Positions 1 through 8,500 of a stretch of DNA of 64,000 bases are shown here, in pieces. Under the pieces are notes generated by a model. The model saw only the letters and a list, made by a program, of their open reading frames with translations, was not told the origin of the DNA and searched no databases. Made by a program: the position numbers and the translations under genes. The stretch spans positions 1,069,939-1,133,938 of the forward strand of contig NZ_JAFIDJ010000002.1 of NCBI RefSeq assembly GCF_017051705.1, in the 5' to 3' direction. Within the stretch, counting starts at the first letter, position 1, and the number at the start of each line of letters is the position of its first letter. Source of the stretch: Algoriphagus lutimaris. GTDB lineage: Bacteria > Bacteroidota > Bacteroidia > Cytophagales > Cyclobacteriaceae.

Positions 1-983
1 CGTACATGAAGAAAAAACTGTGTAATCAAATAGGAAAGTCCGGGAACAAAAATGATGAGCTGGAAGCCCGCTTGATTTTTAATAAGTAGGAAATCAGAAG
101 CCGCAAAAATTAGCCCTAAAATGATTAATTGTCTTTGTTTTTGCTGGTTGATGGTAGATCCTTTTAGTACAGCTCCCAAGAAATAGCCCACTAAGGATAG
201 CAGGATAGGGAAAGATCCAATGATTAACCAACTCCAATAAGATTGGAAAAGAACGCTCGAAGATTTAAATATCAGTGGCCAAATATCTATAGCTTCCTGA
301 AGCCCGTCATTCCAATAATAGAACACTGCTATTAGAAGAATAGGTAAGAAATATCCAACCAGTGAAAGCATAAGTTGGCGGAAGGAAAAGCCACTGATGG
401 CGATCCCAGTCAGGATCATATACGGTAAGAAAAAGACGTAACTTGGATGAAATCCTGCCGCTAGACCTCCATAAATACCGATCAAGAGGGTGGATTCACT
501 GGTTTCTTTTTGAAGCACCGTTTGGGAAAACAATTGTCCTAATGCCAAAATCAAAAATGTACTTCCCAGCATGGCAGGGTTTAAAGAAAGCATATCGAAT
601 GAGAAATGAAAAAGTGCTGCCATGATCATCGCAGGCAAATAAGTGTTCTCATCAAAAACCCGGTATTTAATTAAGATGGTATTCCAATAAATGATCTGAA
701 ACAAAATGAAAATTCTACCGATTAACTCATAGGCTAACGGACTTCTTCCAAGGATAAAATCAACAATTGTAAAAAATCCCGCTGAAAGTGGCCCGGTATT
801 ATCAATGATGTCTTGATATAGGAAATAACCTTGTCCAAGCCTTTCACCTAACACCATCCAGGAAAGTTGGAGTGTAGTAAGCGGGAAAGGATCCCAAATC
901 AGAAATATGGCAGTAAGTAAAAGCAAGTAAATCGCTAAACCTACGAGTCTGAAAGGGTCATTAACTTTGAAAAATCTAAGCAA
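1..983 (-). CDS. DUF6427-like polytopic membrane protein (3' end off window)
   Basis: An open frame runs on the minus strand from a TTG at 981-983 (protein begins MLRFFKVNDPFRLVGL) past the left edge, about 327 residues visible. The product is almost wholly hydrophobic, with roughly eight predicted membrane segments and charged loops such as RLGQGYFLYQDIIDNTGPL. The start and pattern resemble the Bacteroidota DUF6427 family, which is distantly like GT-C glycosyltransferases; the function is unknown. No ATG lies between the upstream in-frame stop (TAG read from 1019-1017) and this TTG, so the TTG start is the only nearby choice. It is divergent from rbfA, with under 100 bp between. The family assignment is from memory of the pattern and is moderate. 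Confidence 0.7.
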   Translation of the reverse strand, partial: MLRFFKVNDPFRLVGLAIYLLLLTAIFLIWDPFPLTTLQLSWMVLGERLGQGYFLYQDIIDNTGPLSAGFFTIVDFILGRSPLAYELIGRIFILFQIIYWNTILIKYRVFDENTYLPAMIMAALFHFSFDMLSLNPAMLGSTFLILALGQLFSQTVLQKETSESTLLIGIYGGLAAGFHPSYVFFLPYMILTGIAISGFSFRQLMLSLVGYFLPILLIAVFYYWNDGLQEAIDIWPLIFKSSSVLFQSYWSWLIIGSFPILLSLVGYFLGAVLKGSTINQQKQRQLIILGLIFAASDFLLIKNQAGFQLIIFVPGLSYLITQFFLHV

Positions 984-1052
984 GATGTCTGGAAAATTGA
1001 GTTTGTATTGGGTAGTCTAAGCCCGAAATTAAAGGTTGCCCAACTATTTCGC

Positions 1053-1060
1053 TAAATTTG
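1053..1060 (+). promoter_or_regulatory. Bacteroidota -7 box (TAAATTTG) for rbfA
   Basis: TAAATTTG matches the TAnnTTTG consensus exactly and ends 17 bp before the chosen rbfA ATG, giving a leader of about 10 nt. No clear TTTG -33 element lies at the expected spacing. It lies inside the longer frame that begins at 1036, which supports starting RbfA at 1078. Confidence 0.45.
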
Positions 1061-1077
1061 TACCACAAATACTTCAC

Positions 1078-1461
1078 ATGGAAAGTAAAAGACAACAAAA
1101 ATACGCCAAATTGATCCAAAAAGAGCTTGGAGATATCTTTCAAAAAGACGCCAAGCATCTTGTAGGGAAAGCAATGATCACCATCACTCACGTTTTGGTC
1201 AGCCCTGACTTGGGTTTTGCAAAAGTATACTTAAGCTTTTTGCTCACAGACCCGGATGCAACTTATAAGTTGATCAATGAACACAAAAAAGAAATCAGGC
1301 ATCAATTGGCTAAAAGAATCGGAAAGTCAGTCCGCATCATTCCTGAGATCGCATTTTTCCCGGATGACTCTGCTTCCTATGCCCAGCATATGGACAAGGT
1401 CATTTCAGATTTGAATATTCCGGAGGCTCCAGAAGAGGAAGACGAAGATTCAGAGGATTAA
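1078..1461 (+). CDS. rbfA: Ribosome-binding factor A
   Basis: RbfA binds the 30S subunit and helps late 16S rRNA maturation, notably under cold stress. The 127-residue product starts MESKRQQKYAKLIQKEL, as RbfA proteins do, followed by the KH-like fold region (ITITHVLVSPDLGFAKVYLS) and the conserved stretch around IPEIAFFPDDS. An acidic tail (EAPEEEDEDSED) ends it. An upstream ATG at 1036 would add 14 non-conserved residues and overlap the -7 box, so 1078 is preferred. The Lol-type permease gene follows after 12 bp, so the two probably share a transcript. Confidence 0.93.
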   Translation: MESKRQQKYAKLIQKELGDIFQKDAKHLVGKAMITITHVLVSPDLGFAKVYLSFLLTDPDATYKLINEHKKEIRHQLAKRIGKSVRIIPEIAFFPDDSASYAQHMDKVISDLNIPEAPEEEDEDSED

Positions 1462-1473
1462 TTCTTAAGGCTA

Positions 1474-2700
1474 TTGACACTTAGTTTCTTCATAGCGCGC
1501 CGATATTTTCGCAGTAAGAAAAAGCGAAATTTTATCACGATCCTGTCCACCATTTCTATGGTGGGAGTAGCTGTGGGGACCATGGCATTGGTAATCGTGA
1601 TGTCGGTGTTTAATGGCTTGGAGGATTTAATCCGTAGTCTTTTTGTAAGCTTTGATGCGGAATTAAAGATTGAAGTCGCTGAGGGGAAAAGTTTTGAAGT
1701 AACGGAAGACTGGTTAGATAGTATTAGGTCTTTGGAAGGAGTGGAGGTCTTGACAGAGGTGATTGAAGATAATGCCTTGTTTGATTACAATGGAAATCAA
1801 ATTGTGGCAAGATTGAAAGGGGTTTCTGATAATTTCTTGGATCAGGGTAGGTTTACAAATGGCTATTTTTGGGGGGATACTACCTTGGGAACAGATTTGA
1901 GACCGGCTGCGATTTTAGGAAGAGGGGTTGGTTTTTTTCTTTCGGTCAACTTGAATGATGTCATTGTTCCATTAAAAGTCTTCTATCCCAAGGCTCCTAG
2001 ATCTGCAGCATCCATTGACCCAAATCAATTGTATTCTTCGGCAATCTTGGATCCAGTTGCCTTTTTCAGTATAGAGCGTCAGTTTGATGATGAGTACGTG
2101 ATTGCTCCGCTGGAATTCGCAAAAAATCTTTTGAATTATGGAAATAGAAGGACCTCATTGGAAATCAAAGTGGAAGAAAGCTATTCTATTAACTCTGTTC
2201 AATCTAGCTTAAAAGAATTACTAGGTCCGAAATTTTTGGTCAAAAATACAGATGAGCAACATGCGGGATTATTACGAACGGTGAAGTTGGAAAAGCTTTT
2301 CGTCTTTCTCACCTTGACTTTTATTTTGGCCATTGCGTCATTTAACATCTTTTTTTCATTGAGTATGCTGGCCATTGAGAAGAAAAAGGATATTGCCGTT
2401 TTAAAAGCCATGGGAGCTCCTGATAAATTGATCAGAAGGATTTTCCTGAAGCAAGGGGCATTGATTGCTTTGAGTGGAGCTATTATCGGATTGATTTTGG
2501 GGTTTTTGATTTGTCTGGCACAAGAAAAATTCGGACTGGTATCCTTGGGGATTTCATCGGCCGTGATCGACTCCTATCCTATAAAAATAGCCTGGACAGA
2601 CTTTATTTGGATAAGCTTGGCTGTTATTGGAATTACTTTATCGGCTAGCTATAGGCCTGCATTTATCGCATCCAAAGTGGATACAGTGAAGGAACTGTAA
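1474..2700 (+). CDS. LolC/LolE (FtsX-type) ABC transporter permease
   Basis: This is a permease subunit of a lipoprotein-release type ABC transporter in the inner membrane. The 408-residue protein begins with SFFIARRYFRSKKKRNF, a signature of the family, then TM1 (SMVGVAVGTMALVIVMSVFNG), a large periplasmic domain (about residues 45-265), and three C-terminal TM segments with the FtsX core (IEKKKDIAVLKAMGAP). The start is TTG; no ATG lies in a suitable place. It is 12 bp downstream of rbfA. The ATPase partner (LolD-like) is not in the window. Confidence 0.9.
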   Translation: MTLSFFIARRYFRSKKKRNFITILSTISMVGVAVGTMALVIVMSVFNGLEDLIRSLFVSFDAELKIEVAEGKSFEVTEDWLDSIRSLEGVEVLTEVIEDNALFDYNGNQIVARLKGVSDNFLDQGRFTNGYFWGDTTLGTDLRPAAILGRGVGFFLSVNLNDVIVPLKVFYPKAPRSAASIDPNQLYSSAILDPVAFFSIERQFDDEYVIAPLEFAKNLLNYGNRRTSLEIKVEESYSINSVQSSLKELLGPKFLVKNTDEQHAGLLRTVKLEKLFVFLTLTFILAIASFNIFFSLSMLAIEKKKDIAVLKAMGAPDKLIRRIFLKQGALIALSGAIIGLILGFLICLAQEKFGLVSLGISSAVIDSYPIKIAWTDFIWISLAVIGITLSASYRPAFIASKVDTVKEL

Positions 2701-2806
2701 TGTTCCTTTTTCATAAACATGAATTAATCCTTATTAATCTGTTGAAAATCAGTGTTTAATACTGAATTTTCAATGTTAGTTAAAAAGAGGATCAAAAAAA
2801 TCGTGT

Positions 2807-2814
2807 TATTTTTG
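2807..2814 (+). promoter_or_regulatory. Possible -7 box (TATTTTTG) for the coiled-coil membrane protein gene
   Basis: TATTTTTG fits TAnnTTTG and lies 62 bp before the ATG at 2876. No -33 TTTG is seen at about 20 bp upstream, so the call rests on the -7 box alone. Confidence 0.3.
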
Positions 2815-2875
2815 CCTCGAGGCATGTTTATTGAAGCCCCGATATCAATCCCCCAATTTGTAAATTAAATACCCA

Positions 2876-3478
2876 ATGTTAAAAGTATTGACCCTTTGTA
2901 GTTTGATGATGTTGTTTGTTGGACTTGGAAATCTAGCTCAAGCACAAGGCAGTTCCTCAGATCAGGGATCTCTAAACGGTGGCACGATCGATAGTCAATT
3001 TGATTATATCTACAATGTGTCCAATAATTACCAGGAATATAAGGTCGTTAAACGGACCAATCTGGATAAGTTAAAGTCTAATATTTTGGATTCCATGAGA
3101 ACTATGAGACAGGAAGTACTGGATCTTAAAACCCAGATTTCCAGTCAAAAAGACTCGATTGGCACCATGAATACGGTATTATTGCAGGTAGAAGCAGATA
3201 AAGAAGAGGCCATTGCAGCCAAAGACAATTTCACCTTTTTTGGCATTGGCATCCATAAAGGAGTCTACAGTTCTATGATGTGGCTTTTGGTGGCAATCTT
3301 GGCTGTTGCGCTGGCATTTTTCTCCATGCAATATTTGAGAAGTTTTAAAAAAATCAAGAAAGCCCAAAAGGATTTAGCGGAAGTTCAGGAAGAATTTGAC
3401 TCCCACAGAAAAAATACCTTGGAACGCGAACGAAAGTTAAAGCGTGAATTGGTTGATGCTCAGATGGGCAAAAAGTAG
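2876..3478 (+). CDS. Signal-peptide, coiled-coil, single-TM protein of unknown function
   Basis: The 200-residue product has an N-terminal signal sequence (MLKVLTLCSLMMLFVGLGNL, cleavage near AQAQ), an extracytoplasmic part with heptad-like stretches (SNILDSMRTMRQEVLDLKTQ), one strong TM segment (about residues 133-152) and a charged C-terminal helix (KKIKKAQKDLAEVQEEFDSH) rich in Lys and Glu. I recall similar Bacteroidota proteins named 'tRNA (guanine-N1)-methyltransferase'. Nothing here supports that: there is no trefoil-knot SPOUT motif, and a secreted coiled-coil protein is not a tRNA enzyme. The gene stands alone, with a strong terminator after it. Confidence 0.85.
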   Translation: MLKVLTLCSLMMLFVGLGNLAQAQGSSSDQGSLNGGTIDSQFDYIYNVSNNYQEYKVVKRTNLDKLKSNILDSMRTMRQEVLDLKTQISSQKDSIGTMNTVLLQVEADKEEAIAAKDNFTFFGIGIHKGVYSSMMWLLVAILAVALAFFSMQYLRSFKKIKKAQKDLAEVQEEFDSHRKNTLERERKLKRELVDAQMGKK

Positions 3479-3510
3479 AAAAATACTACATAATGAATTT
3501 TGACCTTCCC

Positions 3511-3556
3511 ATGGGTTAAAAACTGAGTTTTTCGGTTTTTAACCCATTTTTTTTTG
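3511..3556 (+). terminator. Rho-independent terminator
   Basis: A perfect 13-bp inverted repeat (ATGGGTTAAAAAC at 3511-3523 with its complement at 3535-3547) is followed by a run of ten T. Confidence 0.85.
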
Positions 3557-3612
3557 ATTTCCTTGTAATTTGAAAATCAAAATGGATCTTTTCTTATTCT
3601 TTTACTGCATGT

Positions 3613-4749
3613 ATGAAATTTCGGGATTTTGAGGTAATAGTAATAGGCTTGGGAGCAGTGGGATCTGCTACACTTTACCAACTTTCAAAAGCTGGAATTT
3701 CTGTTTTGGGCATTGATCGATTTGATCCGCCCCACCATAAGGGGTCTTCACATGGGGAAACCCGAATCACCAGATTGGCAGTTGGAGAGTCGGATACCTA
3801 TGTTCCTATGGTCAAACGATCTCATGAAATATGGAGAGAAATTGAGGCGATTTCAGGAGCATCTATTTTAACAGAATGTGGAGGTGTTTTATTGGATTCC
3901 GGAAAAACCCCTTGGGCCAAACATGGAGTGAAAGGGTTTTTCAAGAACACTGTAACTATTGCAGCTCAATTTGGGATTGCACATCAAATGATGTCCTCTG
4001 ATGAATTGAAAAAGAAATACCCTTTACTTCAACTTGAGAAAGAAGGAGCTGCCTATTTTGAATTTGCTGCAGGATATTTAAAACCTGAAATAGCCATTCA
4101 GTCCCAAATCAATCTTGCAGAAACGAATGGAGCTATAGTTTTAAGAAATAGCCCAGTACTTCAGGTGAAAAAACGGTCTGATTCAAAAGTACAAGTAGAA
4201 TTGGAAGGAGAAAGGGTGGTAGCAGATGTAGTGATCAATTGTTCCGGAGGTTGGATCAAAGATTTCTTATCCCAGACTGATCGTTCCAAATTTAAAATAT
4301 GCAGACAAATCCTCCATTGGGTAAAAATTGACCATGAGGGTTGGAAAGACTATCCGGTTTTTATGTGGGGCCACGGTCCGAATCCAGAGGATTTTATCTA
4401 TGGCTTTCCCTGCTTGGATGGGGTTTCTATCAAGATGGCAACCGAATCATTTGAAGCTGTGGACCATCCGGACCAAATCAATCGGGAAGTAACAGTGGAG
4501 GAGCAGCGTAGGTTCTGGAAGGAACAAGTTGAACCGAGGTTTGGGGGGCTGAAGCCAGAGTTTTTGAAATCTGAAGTTTGCTTTTACACGGTTAGTGAGG
4601 ATGCAAAATTTTTCATCCAGAAAAATGTGGATAATGAACAGGAGTGGATGGTATCTGCTTGCTCGGGACATGGGTTTAAGCATTCTGCTGCTTTGGGAGA
4701 ATATTTGGCTGATAGGATATTACAAAGGCCTCCTCGTTTCATTTTATAA
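3613..4749 (+). CDS. solA: Sarcosine oxidase / N-methyltryptophan oxidase-like FAD enzyme
   Basis: This is a DAO-superfamily flavoenzyme that oxidises an N-methyl amino acid, releasing formaldehyde and hydrogen peroxide in the monomeric sarcosine oxidase family. The Rossmann FAD motif VIGLGAVGSA is at residues 10-19 with G12, G14 and G17. The family signature GSSHGETRITRLA follows. Cys323 in VCFYTVSED lies where the family carries covalent FAD, and CSGHGFKHSAALGE near the C-terminus is the second FAD-binding segment. The length of 378 residues is normal. It is monocistronic, between a terminator and the ABC exporter promoter. The exact substrate cannot be told from sequence, so the symbol is by similarity. 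Confidence 0.82.
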   Translation: MKFRDFEVIVIGLGAVGSATLYQLSKAGISVLGIDRFDPPHHKGSSHGETRITRLAVGESDTYVPMVKRSHEIWREIEAISGASILTECGGVLLDSGKTPWAKHGVKGFFKNTVTIAAQFGIAHQMMSSDELKKKYPLLQLEKEGAAYFEFAAGYLKPEIAIQSQINLAETNGAIVLRNSPVLQVKKRSDSKVQVELEGERVVADVVINCSGGWIKDFLSQTDRSKFKICRQILHWVKIDHEGWKDYPVFMWGHGPNPEDFIYGFPCLDGVSIKMATESFEAVDHPDQINREVTVEEQRRFWKEQVEPRFGGLKPEFLKSEVCFYTVSEDAKFFIQKNVDNEQEWMVSACSGHGFKHSAALGEYLADRILQRPPRFIL

Positions 4750-4811
4750 GTAGAATTTTATTCTGGGAAAGGGAATTCTAAAATCTGGGAGGATAAACAT
4801 CCAAAAACTCT

Positions 4812-4819
4812 TACTTTTG
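4812..4819 (+). promoter_or_regulatory. -7 box (TACTTTTG) for the ABC exporter gene
   Basis: TACTTTTG fits TAnnTTTG and ends 25 bp before the ATG at 4845. This implies a leader of about 20 nt. Confidence 0.4.
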
Positions 4820-4844
4820 TCTGTTCAATTACCAAGAAAGTCTA

Positions 4845-6635
4845 ATGGCAAAACAAAGAGGCACTGCTTTGGAAGAGCACGAAAAGAGGAAGTTGTCAAA
4901 GCAGAATTTAGAAAAGATCGGAACCATATTCCGTTTTTTGATGCCCTATAAATGGGCATTTATTTTGGGTTTGGTGTTCCTACTCTTTTCTTCTTTAACT
5001 TTATTGACATTTCCTTTTGTTGCTGGTAAGCTCATTGATGCTGCTCAAGGCACGGAATGGATTGTATCTGATATTAATTCTATAGCTCTTATTCTCGTTG
5101 GGATATTAGCTGTACAAAGTATTTTCTCATTCTTTCGGGTTTGGCTATTTGCATTAGTGTCTGAACGCTCCATGCGGGATATTCGATTGGCTTTGTATTC
5201 TAGGATGGTCCGTTTGCCTATGAAGTTTTTCGATACCCGAAGAACAGGTGAGCTAATTTCAAGAATCACTTCGGATGTAAGTTTGCTTCAAGATACCTTT
5301 TCAGTTACGCTGGCAGAATTTTTCAGACAGATTATCACGTTAGTAGCAGGGGTAGCATTTCTGTTGATCAATACGCCTAAGCTTACTTTGTTCATGCTGG
5401 GCACATTCCCTGTCTTGGTGTTAATTGCGATGGTTTTTGGAAAATTTATCAGAAAACTTTCCAAGAAAACTCAAGATGAATTGGCTGCTGCCAACGTGAT
5501 CGTAGAAGAGACTTTGCAGTCCATCAGTACGGTCAAGTCTTTTGTCGGGGAAGTATATGAGTCTGCTCGTTATGGGAAAGGATTGAATTCTGTAGTAGGA
5601 GTAGCCTTGAGACAAGCCAAATACAGAGGTGCATTTATCTCATTTATCATCTTTGCTTTATTTGGCGGGATTGTAGCCGTGATGTGGTATGGGGCAAGCC
5701 TAGTGGGTTCAGGTGATATGAGCGTGGGCGAGCTGGTTTCATTTGTGTTGTATACCACGTTTATCGGGGGATCCATTGCAGGATTAGGGGATATCTACGG
5801 TCAAGTTCAAAAAGCCATTGGTTCATCTGAGCGGGTGTTGGAGATTTTGGAAGAAGAGGCAGAAAAAGTAGGGGGAGACGTAGCTTTGAACTTCCAGGGA
5901 AAAATCCATTTCCAGAATGTACAGTTCCATTATCCTACCAGACCAGAAGTTGAAGTGTTAAAAAGCTTGAGTTTCCATGTAAACCCAGGTGAGAAAGTTG
6001 CGTTGGCAGGACATTCAGGTGCCGGAAAATCCACGATTATTCAGTTACTGCTTCGATTCTATGACATTCAGAGTGGTCAAATCCTGGTAGATGATAAAAA
6101 TATCACCAATTGGGATCTACAGGCATTAAGAAGCAAAGTAGGGATGGTTCCACAGGAAGTCCTGTTATTTGGAGGCTCAATCCGTGAGAATATTTCGTAT
6201 GCAAAACCGAATGCGTCAGAGGCCGAAATTATAGAGGCAGCGAAGAAAGCTAATGCTTGGCAGTTTATCAGTCAATTCCCTGAAGGTTTGGATACCTTGG
6301 TGGGAGAACGTGGAGTGAAACTATCCGGTGGACAGAGACAGCGAGTGGCAATTGCAAGAGCGATATTAAAGGATCCCTCCATTTTGATTTTGGATGAGGC
6401 TACCTCTTCCTTGGATGCGGAGTCCGAGTCACTCGTTCAAGAAGCCTTGGATGAATTAATGAAAGGCAGAACGACCATCATTATTGCCCATAGACTGGCT
6501 ACCATCAGAAAAGTGGATAGAATCTACGTGTTGAAAGACGGAGAAATTATAGAGGAAGGAAATCACCAGGATTTGATTACCAAAGATGAGGGCTTTTATG
6601 CCAATTTGGTACGTCTTCAGTTCGCAGAAAATTAA
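4845..6635 (+). CDS. ABC exporter, fused permease-ATPase (MsbA/MDR type)
   Basis: This is a half-transporter that dimerises in the inner membrane and exports a lipid, drug or peptide. The first about 330 of 596 residues hold six TM helices, with the exporter signature MPMKFFDTRRTGELISRI-like segment in the first intracellular loop. The C-terminal ATPase carries Walker A GHSGAGKST (about 389-397), Q-loop MVPQEVLLF, ABC signature LSGGQRQR (about 493), Walker B ILILDEATS (about 513-521) and H-loop IIAHRL. All catalytic residues are intact. The substrate is unknown. DUF3050 follows within 70 bp and may be co-transcribed. Confidence 0.92.
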   Translation: MAKQRGTALEEHEKRKLSKQNLEKIGTIFRFLMPYKWAFILGLVFLLFSSLTLLTFPFVAGKLIDAAQGTEWIVSDINSIALILVGILAVQSIFSFFRVWLFALVSERSMRDIRLALYSRMVRLPMKFFDTRRTGELISRITSDVSLLQDTFSVTLAEFFRQIITLVAGVAFLLINTPKLTLFMLGTFPVLVLIAMVFGKFIRKLSKKTQDELAAANVIVEETLQSISTVKSFVGEVYESARYGKGLNSVVGVALRQAKYRGAFISFIIFALFGGIVAVMWYGASLVGSGDMSVGELVSFVLYTTFIGGSIAGLGDIYGQVQKAIGSSERVLEILEEEAEKVGGDVALNFQGKIHFQNVQFHYPTRPEVEVLKSLSFHVNPGEKVALAGHSGAGKSTIIQLLLRFYDIQSGQILVDDKNITNWDLQALRSKVGMVPQEVLLFGGSIRENISYAKPNASEAEIIEAAKKANAWQFISQFPEGLDTLVGERGVKLSGGQRQRVAIARAILKDPSILILDEATSSLDAESESLVQEALDELMKGRTTIIIAHRLATIRKVDRIYVLKDGEIIEEGNHQDLITKDEGFYANLVRLQFAEN

Positions 6636-6703
6636 GTTGTAGAAGAAAATTTGTTTTTTGTCATCCAAGGATGGCTCCTCTTCGTAATTCTTCAAAAAAA
6701 AGT

Positions 6704-7492
6704 ATGAGTACTCCGCTTGAAAGATTAATTCAATCTGTACAGACCGAACGTGAAATCTTACTAGATCATCCTATTTATAAAGACTTAACTAGTCTTGAAG
6801 ATTTTCAGGTTTTCATGAAGTACCATGTATTTGCAGTTTGGGACTTTATGAGTTTGTTGAAATCCTTGCAAGTTAAATTGACGGGAATCAATCTTCCCTG
6901 GGTCCCTGCTTCAGACCCTATGATCGCCAGACTCATCAATGATATTGTGCTGGCAGAAGAGAGTGATGAAGATGGAGAAGGAGGCTATTGTAGTCATTTT
7001 GAGCTCTATTTGCGAGCAATGAAAGAAGCAGGAGCTGAAACATATGACATCGATTTGATGATGCAAAAGCTGAAGTCGGGTGCTGATTTTTTGGAAACGA
7101 TGGAGGAGGTTCAATTACCAGTCTTCGTTAGGACTTTCCTGAAATTGAATTTTGAAATGGTGACTAAAGGAAAGCCACATGAAGTTGCGGCTTCTTTTAC
7201 CTTGGGAAGGGAAGATTTGATTCCTGATTTATTTCGAAAACTTGTGGATGAATTAGTAAAGAATCAGCCTGAAAAATTAAAGACTCTTTCATTTTATTTT
7301 GACCGACATATTCATTTGGATGAAGAGGAACATGGGCCTTTGGCCTGGAGAATGGTGAGTTTTTTAATTGGAGATGATCCAAAGAAGTTTGAAGAATCCG
7401 AAAAAGCGGCAAGGGAAGCTTTGCAAGCGAGAAAAGTTCTTTGGGATGGAATCCATCGGTCTATCAAAGAAAAAAAGTACGAATTGATTTAA
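6704..7492 (+). CDS. DUF3050 domain protein
   Basis: The 262-residue product matches the DUF3050 family, an all-helical fold reminiscent of haem-oxygenase-like or TenA proteins. Conserved acidic and His residues that could hold metal appear in MKYHVFAVWDFMSLLK, VLAEESDEDGEGGYCSHFEL and FYFDRHIHLDEEEHGPLA. Its biochemical role is not established. An alternative ATG at 6671 would add 11 residues (MAPLRNSSKKS). The ATG at 6704 follows an A-rich stretch, begins with the expected helix, and is preferred. The methyltransferase gene on the other strand ends 4 bp away, so the two transcripts converge. Confidence 0.8.
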   Translation: MSTPLERLIQSVQTEREILLDHPIYKDLTSLEDFQVFMKYHVFAVWDFMSLLKSLQVKLTGINLPWVPASDPMIARLINDIVLAEESDEDGEGGYCSHFELYLRAMKEAGAETYDIDLMMQKLKSGADFLETMEEVQLPVFVRTFLKLNFEMVTKGKPHEVAASFTLGREDLIPDLFRKLVDELVKNQPEKLKTLSFYFDRHIHLDEEEHGPLAWRMVSFLIGDDPKKFEESEKAAREALQARKVLWDGIHRSIKEKKYELI

Positions 7493-7496
7493 AGAA

Positions 7497-8168
7497 TTAG
7501 CCCAGATTGTGAGCAGATAGGGATTTGACCATTCCAAACATCTTTTCTTTATAGATAGATGCACCTGGGAAAAGGGTTCTCATTCCTTTTTCATCTAGCA
7601 ATAAAATCTCATCTAAATATTGTTGGGCATCTCGTTCATCCCATTTGCGAAGACGGCTCAGCCTTGTTTTGGTAAGTATGGGGAAGATGATGGACTTAGG
7701 CATATACTGTGCAAAAGGGATTGCATAATGCGCCTCTATTGGAAAGTATTTGTTGGGTGTTTGAATAAAAAAAGTCTTTCCTACACGTTGAATCTCATTG
7801 GCCATTTTCACTTGATTTTCCCAAGTATATACATGTTCGATCACAGAATTTGAAAATACCAGATCAAAGCTTTGGTCTTGAAATTCCGGCATACAGGTAG
7901 CATCTCCAACTACACTTTTCAACCCAGGCTGCTCTACTTTTTCTTTGGTCAAGTTCAGAAGGGTAATTTCTACCTGAGGCATTTTAGGTAGGGAACTGTT
8001 TTTCCAGAAATAGTCCGTACCCCCTACATCCAAAATTTTTATGGATTCGGAAGTTTTAAAATGAGAGAAGAAGAGGGCTTCAAAAACTTGCTGCCTTTTA
8101 TTTCTAAGTTTTGCTCCTAAAGAATTGGGATTATCTGATGCAGCAAATAAATCGGTAATAAAACTCAT
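7497..8168 (-). CDS. Class I SAM-dependent methyltransferase
   Basis: The 223-residue product has the Rossmann SAM-binding motif I KILDVGGTDYFW, a motif II region (VEITLLNLTKEKV), an acidic GDATCMPEF segment and a motif IV region FDLVFSNSVIEHVYTWENQ, as in methyltransferase type 11 proteins. PNKYFPIEAHYAIPFAQYMP is typical of a subgroup found near surface-glycan genes. The ATG at 8168 gives MSFITDLFAASDNPNS, the usual start; the longer frame to 8210 adds 14 unlikely residues. The substrate is unknown. Confidence 0.85.
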   Translation of the reverse strand: MSFITDLFAASDNPNSLGAKLRNKRQQVFEALFFSHFKTSESIKILDVGGTDYFWKNSSLPKMPQVEITLLNLTKEKVEQPGLKSVVGDATCMPEFQDQSFDLVFSNSVIEHVYTWENQVKMANEIQRVGKTFFIQTPNKYFPIEAHYAIPFAQYMPKSIIFPILTKTRLSRLRKWDERDAQQYLDEILLLDEKGMRTLFPGASIYKEKMFGMVKSLSAHNLG

Positions 8169-8402
8169 AAATTGCTCGAGTGAGCGTTTTCGGAAAACAA
8201 TTAAGCCCAAAAGTAATCAGCCTAGGTGATTCTTTTCTTAATTTTTTCCAATTAGATTGATTTTTGTCGAATATAGGTGTTTCCGGAAACAGATTTTTGC
8301 CCAAATAGGTTGATTTGAGTCTATTCTGTCAAAATTTTTTAAAAAATTACTCAATCAGGACCGAAAACCGAAAAGGTTCTCCTGTTAGCTTAAGAATTCG
8401 GC

Positions 8403-8410
8403 TAGTTTTG
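8403..8410 (+). promoter_or_regulatory. Possible -7 box (TAGTTTTG) for the Cys-containing methyltransferase gene
   Basis: TAGTTTTG fits TAnnTTTG. It lies about 90 bp before the ATG at 8501, in the 332-bp region between the divergent methyltransferase genes. That region otherwise shows nothing gene-like. Confidence 0.3.
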
Positions 8411-8500
8411 TCTTTGTTTAGAATATTGTTATTCCTGGGCAATTTGCTGAACCCATAAATGGGAGAGCATGCATTCTGCCAGAGTACAGAGATTATTTGA

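Noticed and set aside
443-625. 60-codon plus-strand frame near the left edge.
   Set aside because: It is opposite a long hydrophobic minus-strand frame that fits a real membrane protein.
2876-3478. tRNA (guanine-N1)-methyltransferase.
   Set aside because: Signal peptide, coiled coil and a TM helix are seen but no SPOUT knot motif; the name, used for relatives, is not supported.
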